Assembly (NCBI GenBank): GCA_004154925.1
Contig: QJNS01000383.1
Location: 1 to 49,570, forward strand
Source: Monosporascus cannonballus
Taxonomy: Eukaryota > Ascomycota > Sordariomycetes > Xylariales
Reading direction: 5' to 3'
Length of the DNA: 49,570 nt
Both the position numbers and the translations under genes were made by a program. Positions 13,616-25,287 of the stretch are shown here, one piece after another. Below the pieces are notes generated by a model. It was not told the origin of the DNA, did no database searches, and saw only the letters and a program-made list of their open reading frames with translations. Each line of letters begins with the position of its first letter. Position 1 is the stretch's first letter.

Positions 13616-13830
13616 TGTTATAACGCGATGAACTTGGCAGATCTAAGAGACGGTTGGGATTTACCTTAGCTAGCTTATGCCTCTGCTGCCTCGTTTTTAT
13701 TTTTGATGTATTTTTACGTACTACGCCAAGGCGCTAAAATTAACTAATCAAATAGCGTATATCTGGAACGAGCTAGCAAGGCTTAAATTGAAGTTGTGCA
13801 AAAACGCTTTTATTTAATACTTTTCTTCAT
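13616..13830. other. Low-RIP island inside AT-rich DNA
   Basis: About 200 bp of near-normal composition (for example AACTTGGCAGATCTAAGAGA and TGCCTCTGCTGCCTCG) surrounded by sequence of very low G+C. No coding frame or second copy was found. It begins near TGTTATAACGCG, compatible with an LTR start, and a TGTGCA lies near 13795, but no matching target-site duplication was found. It is probably a later insertion such as a solo LTR or a spared fragment. Confidence 0.4.
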
Positions 13831-15159
13831 GAAATAATCGATTTCTTTGGTTTATAAAGCTAGTTTAAATCGAATAATTTATATATTTTAAATATGTGCT
13901 AAATATAAATTACTAGGCGTATAAGAATTGTTTCGAAATTTTTAAATAATAATTAAAGTTAATATAGCTAATTTAAAATTTAATAAAGTTATCGACCGTA
14001 ACGTTCTTATAGTAGCGATAATATAAATACCGCATATATCATTTTATCACAAGCCGGTTAAGGGTAATTTAATATAGGAAAACCCGTTTAGCTATATTTT
14101 TAGCTGTACGAGTTATTATTACGTCGTAATTATAAAAAGATTAAAAGTAATTAAATCCGAAACGTTTTTATGATTAAAACGTAATTATTTCAAGTCCGAT
14201 AATTTAATAATATTTTAAGATTTAATAAATACATTTCGTTTATTTATCGTTTTATTTTTTATTTTTTCTAAATTTCCGCTTAAAACTAAATTGTTAGTAA
14301 TTTATTTTCATTATTAATAATATCGGTTAATATATTAAATTTATATTTAATATCGTTATAAAATAATCGTGTTAATTTGATTAAAGTTAAGATTTTAACC
14401 GTAAAAATAAATAATTTTAATATCATGCAGCGTTTAACGATTGCCAGGATTACGTTGTATCTTAACCCGTTTAAATTTAGGCTTTTAAGAAATTCCGTTA
14501 TAAAATTTAATATGATTTTTTACAAAATATATTTAGATACGATAAGAATTATAATTATTCGTATAATTTATAGCGTATCTTTATTATATCTTAATAGTTT
14601 AAATATTATTTAATATATTTTCGCGTAATATTTATTTTATATTCTTAATAAACTTTTTAAACCCTTAATTTGAATATATAAATATATTTTATATATTTTA
14701 TATTCAAAATATTATAATATTAATTAATTAATTAATTTCGTAAAACGTTTTATAACCGAATTATAAATTTATTTTAATAATGCAAAACTTTATTTAGGTC
14801 TAGAATATATTTTTCTTTTATACCGGCTAAACGTTTAGTTATTCGTATTAGCTTTATAGTATTTAAGTTCTCAATTTGCAGTTTTCGAACCTGATTGTAA
14901 AGCTATTGAAAAATGTTCGGTTAAAATACCGTTTCGTCTTTAGATTTTTTTTTTACTAAATAACGTAAAATGTACTAATTATAAATTATAGCTTTAATGT
15001 TAAAATCGTCCTCTTTAAATTTTTCGAATTCGATTATAATATAATTAAAATTGGTAAATATTATTATCTAACTATTAATCGTATTATTATTGCGATTTAT
15101 GCTTATATTATTTACGCAAAAAATAAGTTTTGTAAATATATAATTTCCTATTTTTCTTT

Positions 15160-15360
15160 TTTTTGCGCAGATAATAGTTATTTAAATTTTCGTCATTTGA
15201 TATCTATTTAAAAATTTAATAACAAATAAGTTTTAAACTATTTTTATAAAGATTTTTGTTCTTTTATAATGCTTTAAATCGCGTTATATGCTTATAATTA
15301 TTTTTCGTATAGTTCTTGATATATTACTCGTAAATTTTGAATTTCTTAATAATATAAAAA
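15160..15360 (-). pseudogene. Ty3/gypsy integrase zinc-binding region, remnant
   Basis: The minus-strand frame contains RVIYQELYEK, then at the expected distances a region aligning with the GHPG-x-x-x-T block and with the final NC-x-x-C segment of gypsy integrases. The metal-binding His and Cys codons read as Tyr or are absent. Stops are frequent. The call is supported mostly by its position downstream of the RT remnant in the same orientation. Confidence 0.4.
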
Positions 15361-16424
15361 TTATATTTCCGTAGATAATTTTTCCTAATATATAATTTAG
15401 GCCTTTTAAGAATTCGTCCGCCCGATTAACAGTATATAGTTAGTATTAAATTTCGAAATCGAATTATGAAAGATAATACATTAATCAGTCAATTTTTTCT
15501 TAAAATTACTTGTTAATACGTTTATAACTTTTTTTAATATTATATAGTTAGTAAATATTAAAAAAAAATTGCGTATCTTTAAAATATTAACGTTAATATT
15601 TTGCTCTTTTTATAATTATTAAAACTTTTAATTATTTTATAATCTATTTTTCTCTAATTGGGCTAAATTTCTCTAATTAATATATAATTAGACGTTAATA
15701 TTTTTTATATTTTTACGATACCTTTATTAATATAATTTGTATTAAAATAATTGTTTCAATCTTAATATTTTTGAAGTTATCTTAGTATTAAAAAATAATT
15801 GTTAATTACAAGGTGTTTTTTAATATACGAAACGTGTTTTTATTAACCTGGTATTAAGTTCGAAAATAGGCACATAATAAACAATAAATTTCTAATTAAA
15901 ATTTACAAAACTTTAAAAACCTTGGATATCGTAAATCAATTCTGGTTTTAATTACGATTCGATAACGTCGATTCGTTAACGGTTTATTTTTAGGCCGTTA
16001 ATATTAATTACGAATCTTAAACTTTTTTTTGAAAATATTCGCATTTAAATAACTTAATAAATAATTAATATTATAATAACCGTTCGTAAATTAATTAAAA
16101 ATATTTCATATATTTTCTTTAGTATTCAAATATATAATCGCATTAGTTAAATATATAATCATATTAGTTATGTATATTATATATATATAATTAATTAATA
16201 TAGATAATATTTTATATATATAGGCCTAAAATATAACCGATACTTTAATAATTCTAAATAAGATCATTATATATTTAAATTATTAATACCGCGTTTAAAA
16301 ACCCAATTTTTTTGTTAATTAAGCCTTTTAACCTTAAAATAATAATAAGTATTTTTAAGATTAATTTTCTAAAGTATCTTAGTTATTGTTAGATAATTTA
16401 TTATTTTCAAGATTAAAAGTAAAA

Positions 16425-16640
16425 AGTATCGATTTTTTATCGATATCCGATTTGGCTTTCTATAATCAACATATAATCGGAAATTGCCGTCTTTTTTGAG
16501 TATATATAATATTGCTGCTTTTGCGTCCGTTTTCGAATAACGCATTCGGCTTATTTTTAGGTCTTTTCGAATGTATTTTTCGAGTACCTTTTTTAAGCTT
16601 CTAATATAACGTAAATTGAGCCGAATAAGAGCGTTTTCTT
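16425..16640 (-). pseudogene. Ty3/gypsy reverse transcriptase N-terminal part, remnant
   Basis: This is the clearest gypsy fossil in this block. On the minus strand an open stretch reads LNLRYIRSLKKVLEKYIRKD, then LKKDGNFRLYVDYRKPN and RISIKN. It matches the gypsy RT sequence around the KKDG-x-x-R-x-C-V-D-Y-R-x-L-N-x-x-T-x-K motif. The motif is unusually well kept (VDYR intact). Downstream the frame breaks up and the YxDD box was not recovered. Confidence 0.8.
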
Positions 16641-17145
16641 TAGGATGAGATTTATTGTATATTTTGCTCTTAAGAACTATATGTTTTCGGATATTTCTTT
16701 GGAATATATTCGCCGAAAAGTCTTTAAATATATAAAGAGGTCGATTATTTTTTATGTTTATTATTTTTTAAATTTCGGAATATTTTATCTTTCCATTAAA
16801 CTTTTCAAATTAACGGTATAAATTTATTTATTAGAAACCTTTAAATTTATAATTTCTTATTTATCGACCTTTGATAATAATTCGCATAACTATTAATATA
16901 GAATTATATTTAATAACATTTTTAATTTATTTATTCAAAGTTTAAATAATAACAAATCGAGTGCTATTTGATTATAGTATGTTGTAAAATAAATTTATGT
17001 AAAGTTTTGTTTATTTTTATTGTTATTTATTATTTTAATAAAGATTTTATAAATTTTATAATATTTGATATATATGTCGTTAATACTGATAATGCTCGGA
17101 ATATTTACAGAGATTAATTGGAAATTAAATTTCCTTATTAACTTT

Positions 17146-17264
17146 TGTGATGATATGCACAGCTCGTTCTTATAAGGTGGATTAGAGTGTCCAAACCCCA
17201 ATTGGAGTTTGGAATTGCTGATCTTTTGATATTATGGCTAGCGTTGCACTCTCGTTATCTCACA
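17146..17264 (-). mobile_element. 119-bp mini-element, copy C2 (least mutated)
   Basis: A 119-bp unit beginning TGTGATGATATGC and ending TTATCTCACA, flanked by a perfect 5-bp duplication ACTTT (17141-17145 and 17265-17269). The termini are inverted (TGTGA / TCACA) and also TG...CA. The core has arms CCAAACCCC and GGAGTTTGG around AATT. Read on the minus strand it contains GAGATAACGAGAGTGC and AGATCAGCAATTCCAAAC, which resemble pol III A and B boxes in order. Its G+C is far above the surrounding gypsy DNA, so it probably arrived after that DNA was RIPped. It could be a short solo LTR/TRIM or a tRNA-related SINE. Confidence 0.8.
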
Positions 17265-17555
17265 ACTTTCTGCTTATAGTATTTATTTATATTCCGAAAT
17301 TTATATTTATTTATAATATTATATTCTTCGTATTTTTTAATAAGTGTTTTTCCTTTAAATGGTGGTTTTATTTCGATTGTTCTATAATTATCAGCCGAAA
17401 TTGATTAAATGTATGTATTTATTTTAATTTGTTTTTTTAGATTTATGTGTAGGAACCGATCCGACTTATCGTTATATATTATAACATTCTATACGGCTTT
17501 CGGAAATCGGTTTCTATATAGCGGGGATAACATGGTTTTTATTTTTTTAGATTTG

Positions 17556-17598
17556 TAATTTACGTTTTTATAGCTTAGCTTTTTGCAGTTATAGCATT
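17556..17598 (-). pseudogene. Gag zinc knuckle, RIP-altered
   Basis: The minus strand reads KCYNCKKLSYKNVNYK. The spacing is that of a CX2CX4HX4C retroviral-type zinc knuckle, with both first cysteines kept and the His and last Cys positions read as Tyr. CAC to TAT and TGC to TAC/TAT are the changes expected from RIP. It lies upstream of the RT remnant of element D, as gag should. Confidence 0.65.
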
Positions 17599-18546
17599 TA
17601 AATAGGCCTTTTAAAAAATCGGAAATATTAGATTGTATAAATTTGTTCCGATTGGATTTAAATAGGCGATTATTTGCCTTCCGAATATAAAACGCCTACA
17701 GTTTCTATTATTTTTACGCGGCGTTTTTAATTTATTTTAAAAATCTTTTTCTCAAAAGCGTTAAAATAGCATCGTTTATTTTTGTTAGTACTTTTAACGA
17801 AAAATAATCTGTTTTTCTTTGCTTTTTTCCAGGTATTCTAATAACGTTTCGCCTTATTTGCTACATTATTAATTCGTTTTAACTTAACATTTTGTCGTGA
17901 AAAAATATTTCGCAATCCTAATATTAACTTGTAAAAGTAATTAAAAATAAAATATTTATGATTCCGATCGTTTTCCAGATTAAAAGCATTTATAAACTTT
18001 GTTTTAAAAATTAGAAATTTTTATTTAACGTAAAAGTTCAACGGTAATTAATCTGGTCCTTAATATAGTTTTATAAATCGTTTTCTATATTTTTTATCGA
18101 GAGAATTTAGATTTGCATAAATTCTTCTATTAAAAGTCTATAAAAATTTTATTTTCAGTTTTTTAATATAATTAAAGTAATTAACTATAACGTAATATAA
18201 TTATTAAATGTTGATAATAAAAACGTTTATATAGTTTATAGTCTATTAAATATGAATAAAAACATTTTATCTTAGTTTTTTAATATAAAGTTCTGTAATA
18301 GCTCTTATTTAATCCGTTTTTAATTAACGTATATTTGAAAAACTTCGACTAATTATAATATGGTATTCGTTTATCGTTTTTAGGGATTTAAAATAATATC
18401 GTAATTAATTTATAAAATTTTGCTTTTTTAATCTGCACTACTATTTATTATTTGACCAGTTATTAAAATAATTCCGAATGTTATTCTTTTTATTAATGGA
18501 TAATTTTCAAAATTTAATTTTTATTAAAGGGCTTAATTCATTTTTT

Positions 18547-18664
18547 GAGATAATATATACAGCTAGTTTTTATAAGATGGATTAGGATATCCAAACCCTA
18601 ATTGGGATTTAGAATTGCTGACCTTTTAGTATTGTAGTTAGCGTCGCGCTCTCGCTATCTTATA
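18547..18664 (-). mobile_element. 119-bp mini-element, copy C3
   Basis: A 118-bp unit in the same orientation as C2, beginning TGAGATAATATATAC and ending CTATCTTATA. It is flanked by TTTTT and ATTTT, an imperfect 5-bp duplication. It aligns with C1 and C2 over the full length with mainly transition differences. The start of its tRNA-like half (minus strand GATAGCGAGAGCGCGACGCT) is the closest of the three copies to a real tRNA A-box region. Confidence 0.7.
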
Positions 18665-21661
18665 ATTTTATTTTAAACTTCGAAATACGGTTATTATATT
18701 ACCTTCGTTTTTTGACCGTTTAGCTAACGGTTATCGGAACGTATCTTTATTATATAAATAAAATAATTCGAGATCTCGGAAATTATGGTATTTTTATCTG
18801 TTAGAGTTCCGTTATAAGCTTTTTCGCCTATTTTCGTATCGTAATTACTTGTTCGTCGATTAGATTCCGATCGGCGGTTTTTTCGACTAATAACTTAGAT
18901 TCGTTTTATAATTGGCGAACTCTGTTTCTAATAATTATCGCGTTATTTTCTATAATAAAGATAAACAATAATAAGATAATAAATAATTAAGGATTAACGT
19001 AAAGCAATTTCTGATTAATTATAAAATATATCCCAAAATATATATATATTCAATTATTTTTATCTGGCGTTTTTTATTAGCTATTAGATAGTTATTTGTA
19101 CTGGCGCGTAGATTTATAGCTGGTCGAACACTAGCCGCATTTATTTATTTTTGCGTTTTTTCAATTATACCAGCCGTAAATCCTACAAATTAAAAATAAC
19201 TTAAAATATTCGACTTATTATTTAGGAAATTGTTTCGTTAATATATTAAAAAATATTTAAATTATAAGTAATAAATTACGTTAAACGATTTACGAATTTG
19301 CTTTTAATGTAACCATATATTTTATATATTAATATAATATAATTAAACATTAATCTTTTTATTTTTGTTTATTACAAATTTAATCGTTTATTAATTATTA
19401 TAATAAATCTGTTAAATTTAACTTAATATTAATTTTAAATCTCGAAATAAACGTTTAAGAGCTAGAATCTTTTAACTATATATTTTAACGTAAATAATGT
19501 AATTTTTATTATGGAAATTATTATTATTATTTAATAAATTACTTTTTATACGATTAATTTTCCAAAAAAGGTTATTATATAATCTTACGAAAATTATTGC
19601 GTTTCGAGATTATTAATAAATGATACATTTTTTACGATTAATAATATTCCAGTTTTCGTATTTTTACCTTTATATACGATCGTCAAAAGACATATATAAT
19701 AAAAATGACGGATTATTTTATTAGCCGTTTTAATATGCTTATTTAACGGATTAATTAAGAATATTAATAATACGGAAATTGCGTATTTTACGTTTAAATA
19801 AATTATTATTATTATGTACACAATAATATTTACGCATTTTTAATAATTTTTAACCTGCTTTTTAAATATTATTCCGGTATTAAGAGTAAGTTTTTTAGTT
19901 CTTAAAGGGGTTAATAGTACGTAAACGCTTTTTATAAGCTTAAAACGAATAACAATTCTTTAATATAAACGTTATAAATTAAAAAGATTTTCTTTTTTAA
20001 TTTATCTCAAATCATCTGAATGCTTAAAAACTAACCCGTTTCGTCTTAGTTTTTAACTTTATATATTCCCCTTAGTTTTAGAAATCATTTATCGGCTTGG
20101 CGTTAATTTTTCCGGAAATGAAAAAATAATAAATTATTAACAAAAATACGAAAACGAAGGTATGTTATTTATTTTAAAATAAGTACGGCTTTTTTAAAAA
20201 TATAATAAGTCCTAATTTTCGTAAAATAGAAAAAAATTCCCGATATTATAATAAAGGTAAATCCTTAAGTATATATAATGTTCGCTCGAATTTTGCGTAT
20301 ATTCCGCTTTTCTTAAAGTTATTAGAAAAAATGCAAATTATTTTAGCCTGTCCTTCACGAAAACCATTTAAGAAAATCGTTTTAATATCGAATTAACGAA
20401 TTTTAAAGTCGAATTTAATAATTATAATTATAGTTGTTTTAAAAGATTTAGTTGTAAACGTAATAACATAAATATTAATAAGCGAATCGGTTTTTTAAAG
20501 ATTTTCACGTACGTAAATACGTAATTTGAAACGTTTTAACCAATTATTTTTATTCAATTTATATATAAAAACCTATTTTAAAGGGATTAATTTAGATTTA
20601 GCTTATATAATTTGTATTTTTTTTATATTCCGCATTTCGTAAGCGCTTTAGTCTTTTTTTAGTATCCTTTTTAAAAGCTTGCCTTAAAGGGTATTTATTG
20701 AAATCTTTTTAAAATTTAGGCGGCTTAATTAATTAATTTTTATAGATTTTGGATCTGTTAGGTATTACGTTTAACTTTTTAACATTTTTTTGCAATGCCC
20801 TTATTGCGATTATTATATAGAAAATGTAAAGTTTTTCGTATCCCTATTTTACCGCGTATTATAATAACGAAAATAAATAAATAATTTTTTTTTAATTTCG
20901 ATTTAGGGCTCAACATATTTTGTTATTTCCGTAAATTACGGTGGTATTTACCGAATAAGCGCTGCCGTTTTTACTATTATTAGGATTTTTTTGTTTCCAT
21001 AACTTTTTACTTTTGCAAATAAATATTTGCGGTTATTTTCCCTTATTTTTCTTAGATATGGGAATATGGGAGGTAAAGCTTTTTTGATTACCGGAACTTT
21101 TTTTACTTATTGGAGTTCCGAACCTAACTTTAGATATGTACGAATAAGTTAATTTACCTATAGTTCTCGTTAAATATATTTCTTGGGAGGTTTTCTTTGT
21201 ATTATTTTCTTTGCGGTAACCTACGGATATTCCGCGGGCTTTATACTTTTAGCAAATAGCTAAATCTCGACTTTAGCGAATAGTAAAGTTTTGCTTTTTT
21301 AAACGTTTCCCTGGACCTTATTTTCCGGATTAAAAATACTTTTAGGGGTTAAAAGTTTACGATTAATTCTAATTTTGTCTGTAAGCTTTTTTACCCCCAA
21401 GTTTTAACCCCCCGATTGGTTATTTGTCGAGTTTATAAGTTCGAGATCAAAGTTTTTTGCGTTCTTTAAAATATTATAATTAGTATATAAATTATTTTAC
21501 GCGTTAAATATTTTGAAAATTAGATCCTCTTTTTTTAATTAGGCTTTTAAAGATATAGAGATTTTGTACGAGTTTTCGATTTATAACTAAGACAAATGCT
21601 TTTTTTTGGCTAATAAAAAATATTTTTATCGAACGTAACGTTATACGTAGTATTAACCTTA

Positions 21662-21733
21662 CGGAATTCGGGCATTTATATTTAGTAAGTATTAAAAATT
21701 TGATACCTTATTAGATATCCGATATAAGCTTTT
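21662..21733 (-). pseudogene. Ty1/copia integrase C-terminal motif, remnant (B1)
   Basis: The minus strand reads KAYIGYLIRYQIFNTY, then stops and MPEF. This aligns with the copia-family block that normally reads P-R-A-H-I-G-Y-L-V-G-Y-x-S-T-N-I-F-R-x-W-x-P, at the junction between integrase and reverse transcriptase. The equivalent place in B2 (39404-39460) shows the same motif. This is the main evidence that the 187-bp-LTR family is copia rather than gypsy. Confidence 0.7.
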
Positions 21734-22308
21734 GGTTTAATTTTTTGTATTCGCTTATTTATTTTTGCTTTTCGCTTTTTTATTAACCGATACGTTTGTG
21801 CGCTGTATATGAAAATCTCAAATTAATCGAGCCTAAGATTTACAATAATCGCGTTAATTACAGCGGGGCTATATTAATAGAAATATTGCTTAAATTAGCG
21901 AATAAGTACCTTATTAGATGAAAGTTAATCGTAAAAGTAGTTCGGGCTTATATTATATAAGTACGTTACTATTTTTATTATTTCAGGTTAAAACCCCTTC
22001 AGAAGATTTGCTTTTAACCTTATTTTAAAAGTTTTATTAATTAGTTTTTAGCTTGTTGGTTTGTTTTTTCCTATAACTTCTTTTGTATATAAAGGGAGAA
22101 ATTTAAATTTAATTCCTTTTTTAATATATTATATTTGATAAGCTATATATCCGTTTATTACGATTATCTTAATATCGTTAGCTTACTTAATTTTGCAGAT
22201 AGAGAACTTATATTATTTGCGTATTTAATGTTTGAAATTCTTAATAACCCGGAACCCTATTTTTAAGTATGATTAATAATTGGAAAAGCGAAAAATTTCT
22301 TATTATAC

Positions 22309-22589
22309 TGAATTGGAGTAGGGGGAGAGTTGGGCTTGATCAGTGCGGATGATCATTTTATGTTACGATACGGAATGGAACTGTCGAAATGAAGAACTTA
22401 ATCCGATTGTATTGCTGGTGTTGAACCTCGATAATTGAAGTGATAGAAAACATGCTAAGTGGTGATAATTGCTGGTGGTTGCTTAGGGGTTGAACCTATA
22501 GCGAAAAAGAACTTCTTAATATATATGCGAGACCCGGGCTTTCTTATCAGCCGAGCCTAATTATGAGTGTAACACTCCGCCTCACTTCA
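22309..22589 (+). mobile_element. Solo LTR inserted in copia element B1
   Basis: A 281-bp block of roughly 43 percent G+C, starting TGAATTGGAGTAGGGGG and ending CCGCCTCACTTCA. It is flanked by ATAC on both sides (22305-22308 and 22590-22593; ATACT if the first T is counted). The empty site is visible in B2 near 40010-40030, where flanking sequences corresponding to the two sides are joined. A TATATATG box sits about 90 bp from the right end, and TG...CA termini are present. It contains no coding sequence. It is much less RIPped than its host, so it inserted later or was too short and rare to be recognised. Confidence 0.8.
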
Positions 22590-24801
22590 ATACTAGTTTT
22601 TAATTATTAGGAATTATTTAAAGTTATCGTAGCCCGTAAAAAAATCAAAATAATCCTACGTAATACGCTAAAAGGGTCTAGGGGTTTAGTTTTTTAGTAA
22701 GCGCTTTAAAATCATTTAAAAGGTATGCGTACAAGCATAAGCCTTATATTTCCGGCGCGTTATCCCTTTTATAATAACGTTTTTAGCATTTTTAACGAAC
22801 GATCTTGGCGCCGTAAGTCCTAAGTATCTTAATTTTAGGTGTCAAAGATTTTTTGTTCCTATATGGGGGCGTAAATAATCCCTTGATCGCCTTTACGGCC
22901 TCTCTTTCTTTTTTTTTTACTAATCGTCGGATATATCAAAATTCCAGCTGGGCTTTACAAAATTATTAATAGGATATTCGAATAAAAAGAAAACGGCTTA
23001 TATTCGAAAAAAGCTAGGTTATATAATTATTAGAATTTCGTAAAAATAATATTTTCTCTAATTCTTTCTATTTTAAGAAAGTAATTCAAATCATAATACC
23101 AGATCCTAGTTTGACGAAATAAAATATTTAAAATAATATAAACGCAAAATTTTCCATTATTACTATATTCTTAAATATAAAATTATATTTTGGCTTATTA
23201 AACGCTTTATATAATATTTTTTAATTACTTTTTTCCTTATGTTATTACTCGGGAACAAGATAATATTTATTTTTTTATATCTTCCGTAATATTAGATATA
23301 AAGATGCCAGGAATAAATAAAGTTTTAAAGTTTACCAAATGCTTAGCCCCATAATTATCGATTGGGGTAAATTAGGATAAAGGGTACGTACTAAAATAAA
23401 TAGTAATATAAATTTCTGAAATTAAATTAAGGAGATTAAAAATGCGTATATTGATAAACGCCGTAATAATATTGCCGAACTGTATAATAAAAATAAATAT
23501 TGATTGTTTTATAATTTCTCGAATAGCTCTTTTTTATTTAAAGAATATTGTAAGGTTTTTATAGAACTTTTTTTACCGATTATGCTTAAACTGTTTACGA
23601 ATTCGCTTAATATTTTCTTAGTTTAAATAACGGAATTTCCGAATAATTACCTCTATAATCGCAAAACGCAGATAAATATATTCGTTAAATTCCTATAGGT
23701 AAATCTTGTTTAACTTAATTAGATAGGAATATTTGTTCCTTTTTTAGGCGTATTTAGCGAAATGGAACCTATAGTAGGTTACAATAATGCTTTTTTTAAA
23801 TTATAATCCTCGTAATATAATAATAAAAATCTCGGGCTTTTAAGTTTCGGCTCTTAATTTGTTTTTATAGGATATGGCCGAAAACTAATTTCCAAGTTTT
23901 TTTAGGCTTATTATATGTTTGCTAAAAAAAATTATCGCTAATAAGGTTAATTAGTTCTCGTTACCTTTAATTTAATGCGAAACGCTTTTTACTGCGTTTA
24001 GAAAATCCTTTGCTGCAAATATTCTTTTAATTTTTTAAAGATTATATATTTTCGTTATAATATAAGTAACGTATTAGGTCTAATATTATTAATTAGGCTT
24101 TATATAGCCCACTTTAATTACACGCAAATTTTTGCGGTAATCTTCGCGCATCGTCGAAATGGTACTTAGCAAAAAGGGGGCGAACAAATCCCTTAGTTCT
24201 CTAAACAAATCCTGTACCGTAATTTTTTCTTGGACGGCCAAGATAATTTAGGCGTTCCTAAGGATTTAGCTCGTTATTATTACGTTAATCTATATCTGAA
24301 TATTAAGCTATTAGATATTAATTTTAGAAATTTTTCGTTATTTTTTGCGTACGGCTTCTATAAGGCGTTCGATGTCTCTGTCGTATTTTTTTCGAAATTA
24401 TCAAAAAATAGCTCCTTAAGCTCTTTTGGAAAAGGTTTACGCTAAGCGATATTAATATAAAAACCTTCTTAAAGAACTAATATCTTTGTATATTATTTTT
24501 TCGTTTTGGCGTTAATTTCTGTATTATATTTCTCGATCGAAAGGATTTTCCGAATATTCGTAAAACGATCCGCGTTAAGTACATCAAAATTTATAAGGTG
24601 TTATACGCCACGTAAAATAGCGTTAAATCGTAAAAAGAGAAACCAGCTAAAATAACTAAAGCGATTCTTAAGGAATACGTCCTTAGAAATAGGATTATTC
24701 GATATATTAATATGTAATATAGTATTTTAAATTAGTAAATAAATAATTGTAATTAATTTAACTGTAATTATTTTACGTAATTAAAGCACCGGGCTCATAA
24801 T

Positions 24802-24896
24802 TTTCATAATCAAGCTGATCGCAAAAAAAGGTTGTATAAAATATGGAAAATGATAATTATCTGACTTGAATTAAGTTCCAAGGAGCGGTAGCTAGA
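24802..24896 (-). repeat. Copia B1 right LTR, left half (interrupted by element A)
   Basis: 95 bp that align with the first 95 bp of the B2 LTRs. The other 92 bp continue at 31673-31764, after element A and its duplicated CTAGA. The sum, 187 bp, equals both B2 LTRs exactly, which fixes the insertion point. In coding (minus) orientation this is the 5' LTR of B1. Confidence 0.9.
24892..24896. other. Target-site duplication of element A (left copy)
   Basis: CTAGA immediately before the TGTGAC terminus of element A. The identical CTAGA follows the element at 31668-31672. Confidence 0.92.
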
Positions 24897-25270
24897 TGTG
24901 ACAGCTTGGCGGTTTAATCAACTATTAAACCTTAAGTCGACGGGTTTATGTTGGCAGGAGTATTATGGGAATCTGAATAATAAATACAGTAATCGTATTA
25001 CGTCTTGTAATATCAAAAGTACCTTAGATAACAATATTATATTACAAGCTAAAATTATCTAAATTATGAAATTAATAAACATATATATCCTTCTTTTTCT
25101 TGGCTTAATTATTTATGATTATACTACTAATAATAATCATAATCGCTTATAATCCCCTTTGATTACTTCTAATCATTAACTTGGCAGTGATCACCGTTAC
25201 GTAACCCAATGTAATCCGTATAATCCTTATTTAACCGTTTTTTAAAATCGAAGCTTATTAGGTCGTAATA
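24897..25270 (-). repeat. Left LTR of element A (3' LTR in coding sense)
   Basis: 374 bp. Its outer end (TGTGACAGCTTGGCGG) is nearly free of RIP changes, while its inner end (CTTATTAGGTCGTAATA) is damaged. The right LTR shows the reverse. Differences between the two are almost all C/T or G/A. Confidence 0.93.
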
Positions 25271-25287
25271 CGATCTTTCCCTTCCTA
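25271..25287 (-). promoter_or_regulatory. Polypurine tract of element A
   Basis: Directly inside the left LTR, the minus strand reads TTTTAGGAAGGGAAAGATCG up to the LTR edge. A purine run next to the 3' LTR is where plus-strand DNA synthesis is primed in LTR retrotransposons. It confirms that the element reads on the minus strand. Confidence 0.65.

Larger units (their letters stand above)
13831..18700 (-). mobile_element. RIP-degraded Ty3/gypsy element (element D), ends unknown
   Basis: Minus-strand fossils appear in gag-to-pol order from high to low coordinate: a gag zinc knuckle (about 17.58 kb), the start of the RT domain (about 16.43-16.64 kb) and an integrase zinc-binding region (about 15.16-15.36 kb). 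Two copies of the 119-bp mini-element interrupt it. No LTR pair was recognised, so the limits given are only the stretch over which it is the best explanation. The right side abuts copia element B1 at about 19.0-19.1 kb. Confidence 0.6.
19100..24801 (-). mobile_element. RIP-degraded Ty1/copia element B1, internal region
   Basis: This aligns along its length with the interior of complete copia element B2 (about 34990-42221, minus the Fot1 insert there). Examples are 19140-19500 against 35040-35400, and the LTR-proximal end at 24760-24801 against 42180-42221. Coding orientation is minus, shown by the copia integrase C-terminal motif at 21662-21733. A 281-bp solo LTR interrupts it. Left of about 19.1 kb the similarity to B2 stops and no left LTR was found, so B1 is truncated or its left end has been replaced. 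Confidence 0.75.

Noticed and set aside
9071..17264. An 8.2-kb transposon bounded by C1 and C2 as long inverted repeats
   Set aside because: Each unit has its own separate 5-bp flanking duplication, so they are independent insertions.
22600..22960. Copia integrase-like reading (LRTYGAKIV ... KLNP) on the minus strand of B1
   Set aside because: The match is suggestive but needs frame choice and passes stops; the motif at 21662-21733 is far stronger, so this was not listed as a separate domain.
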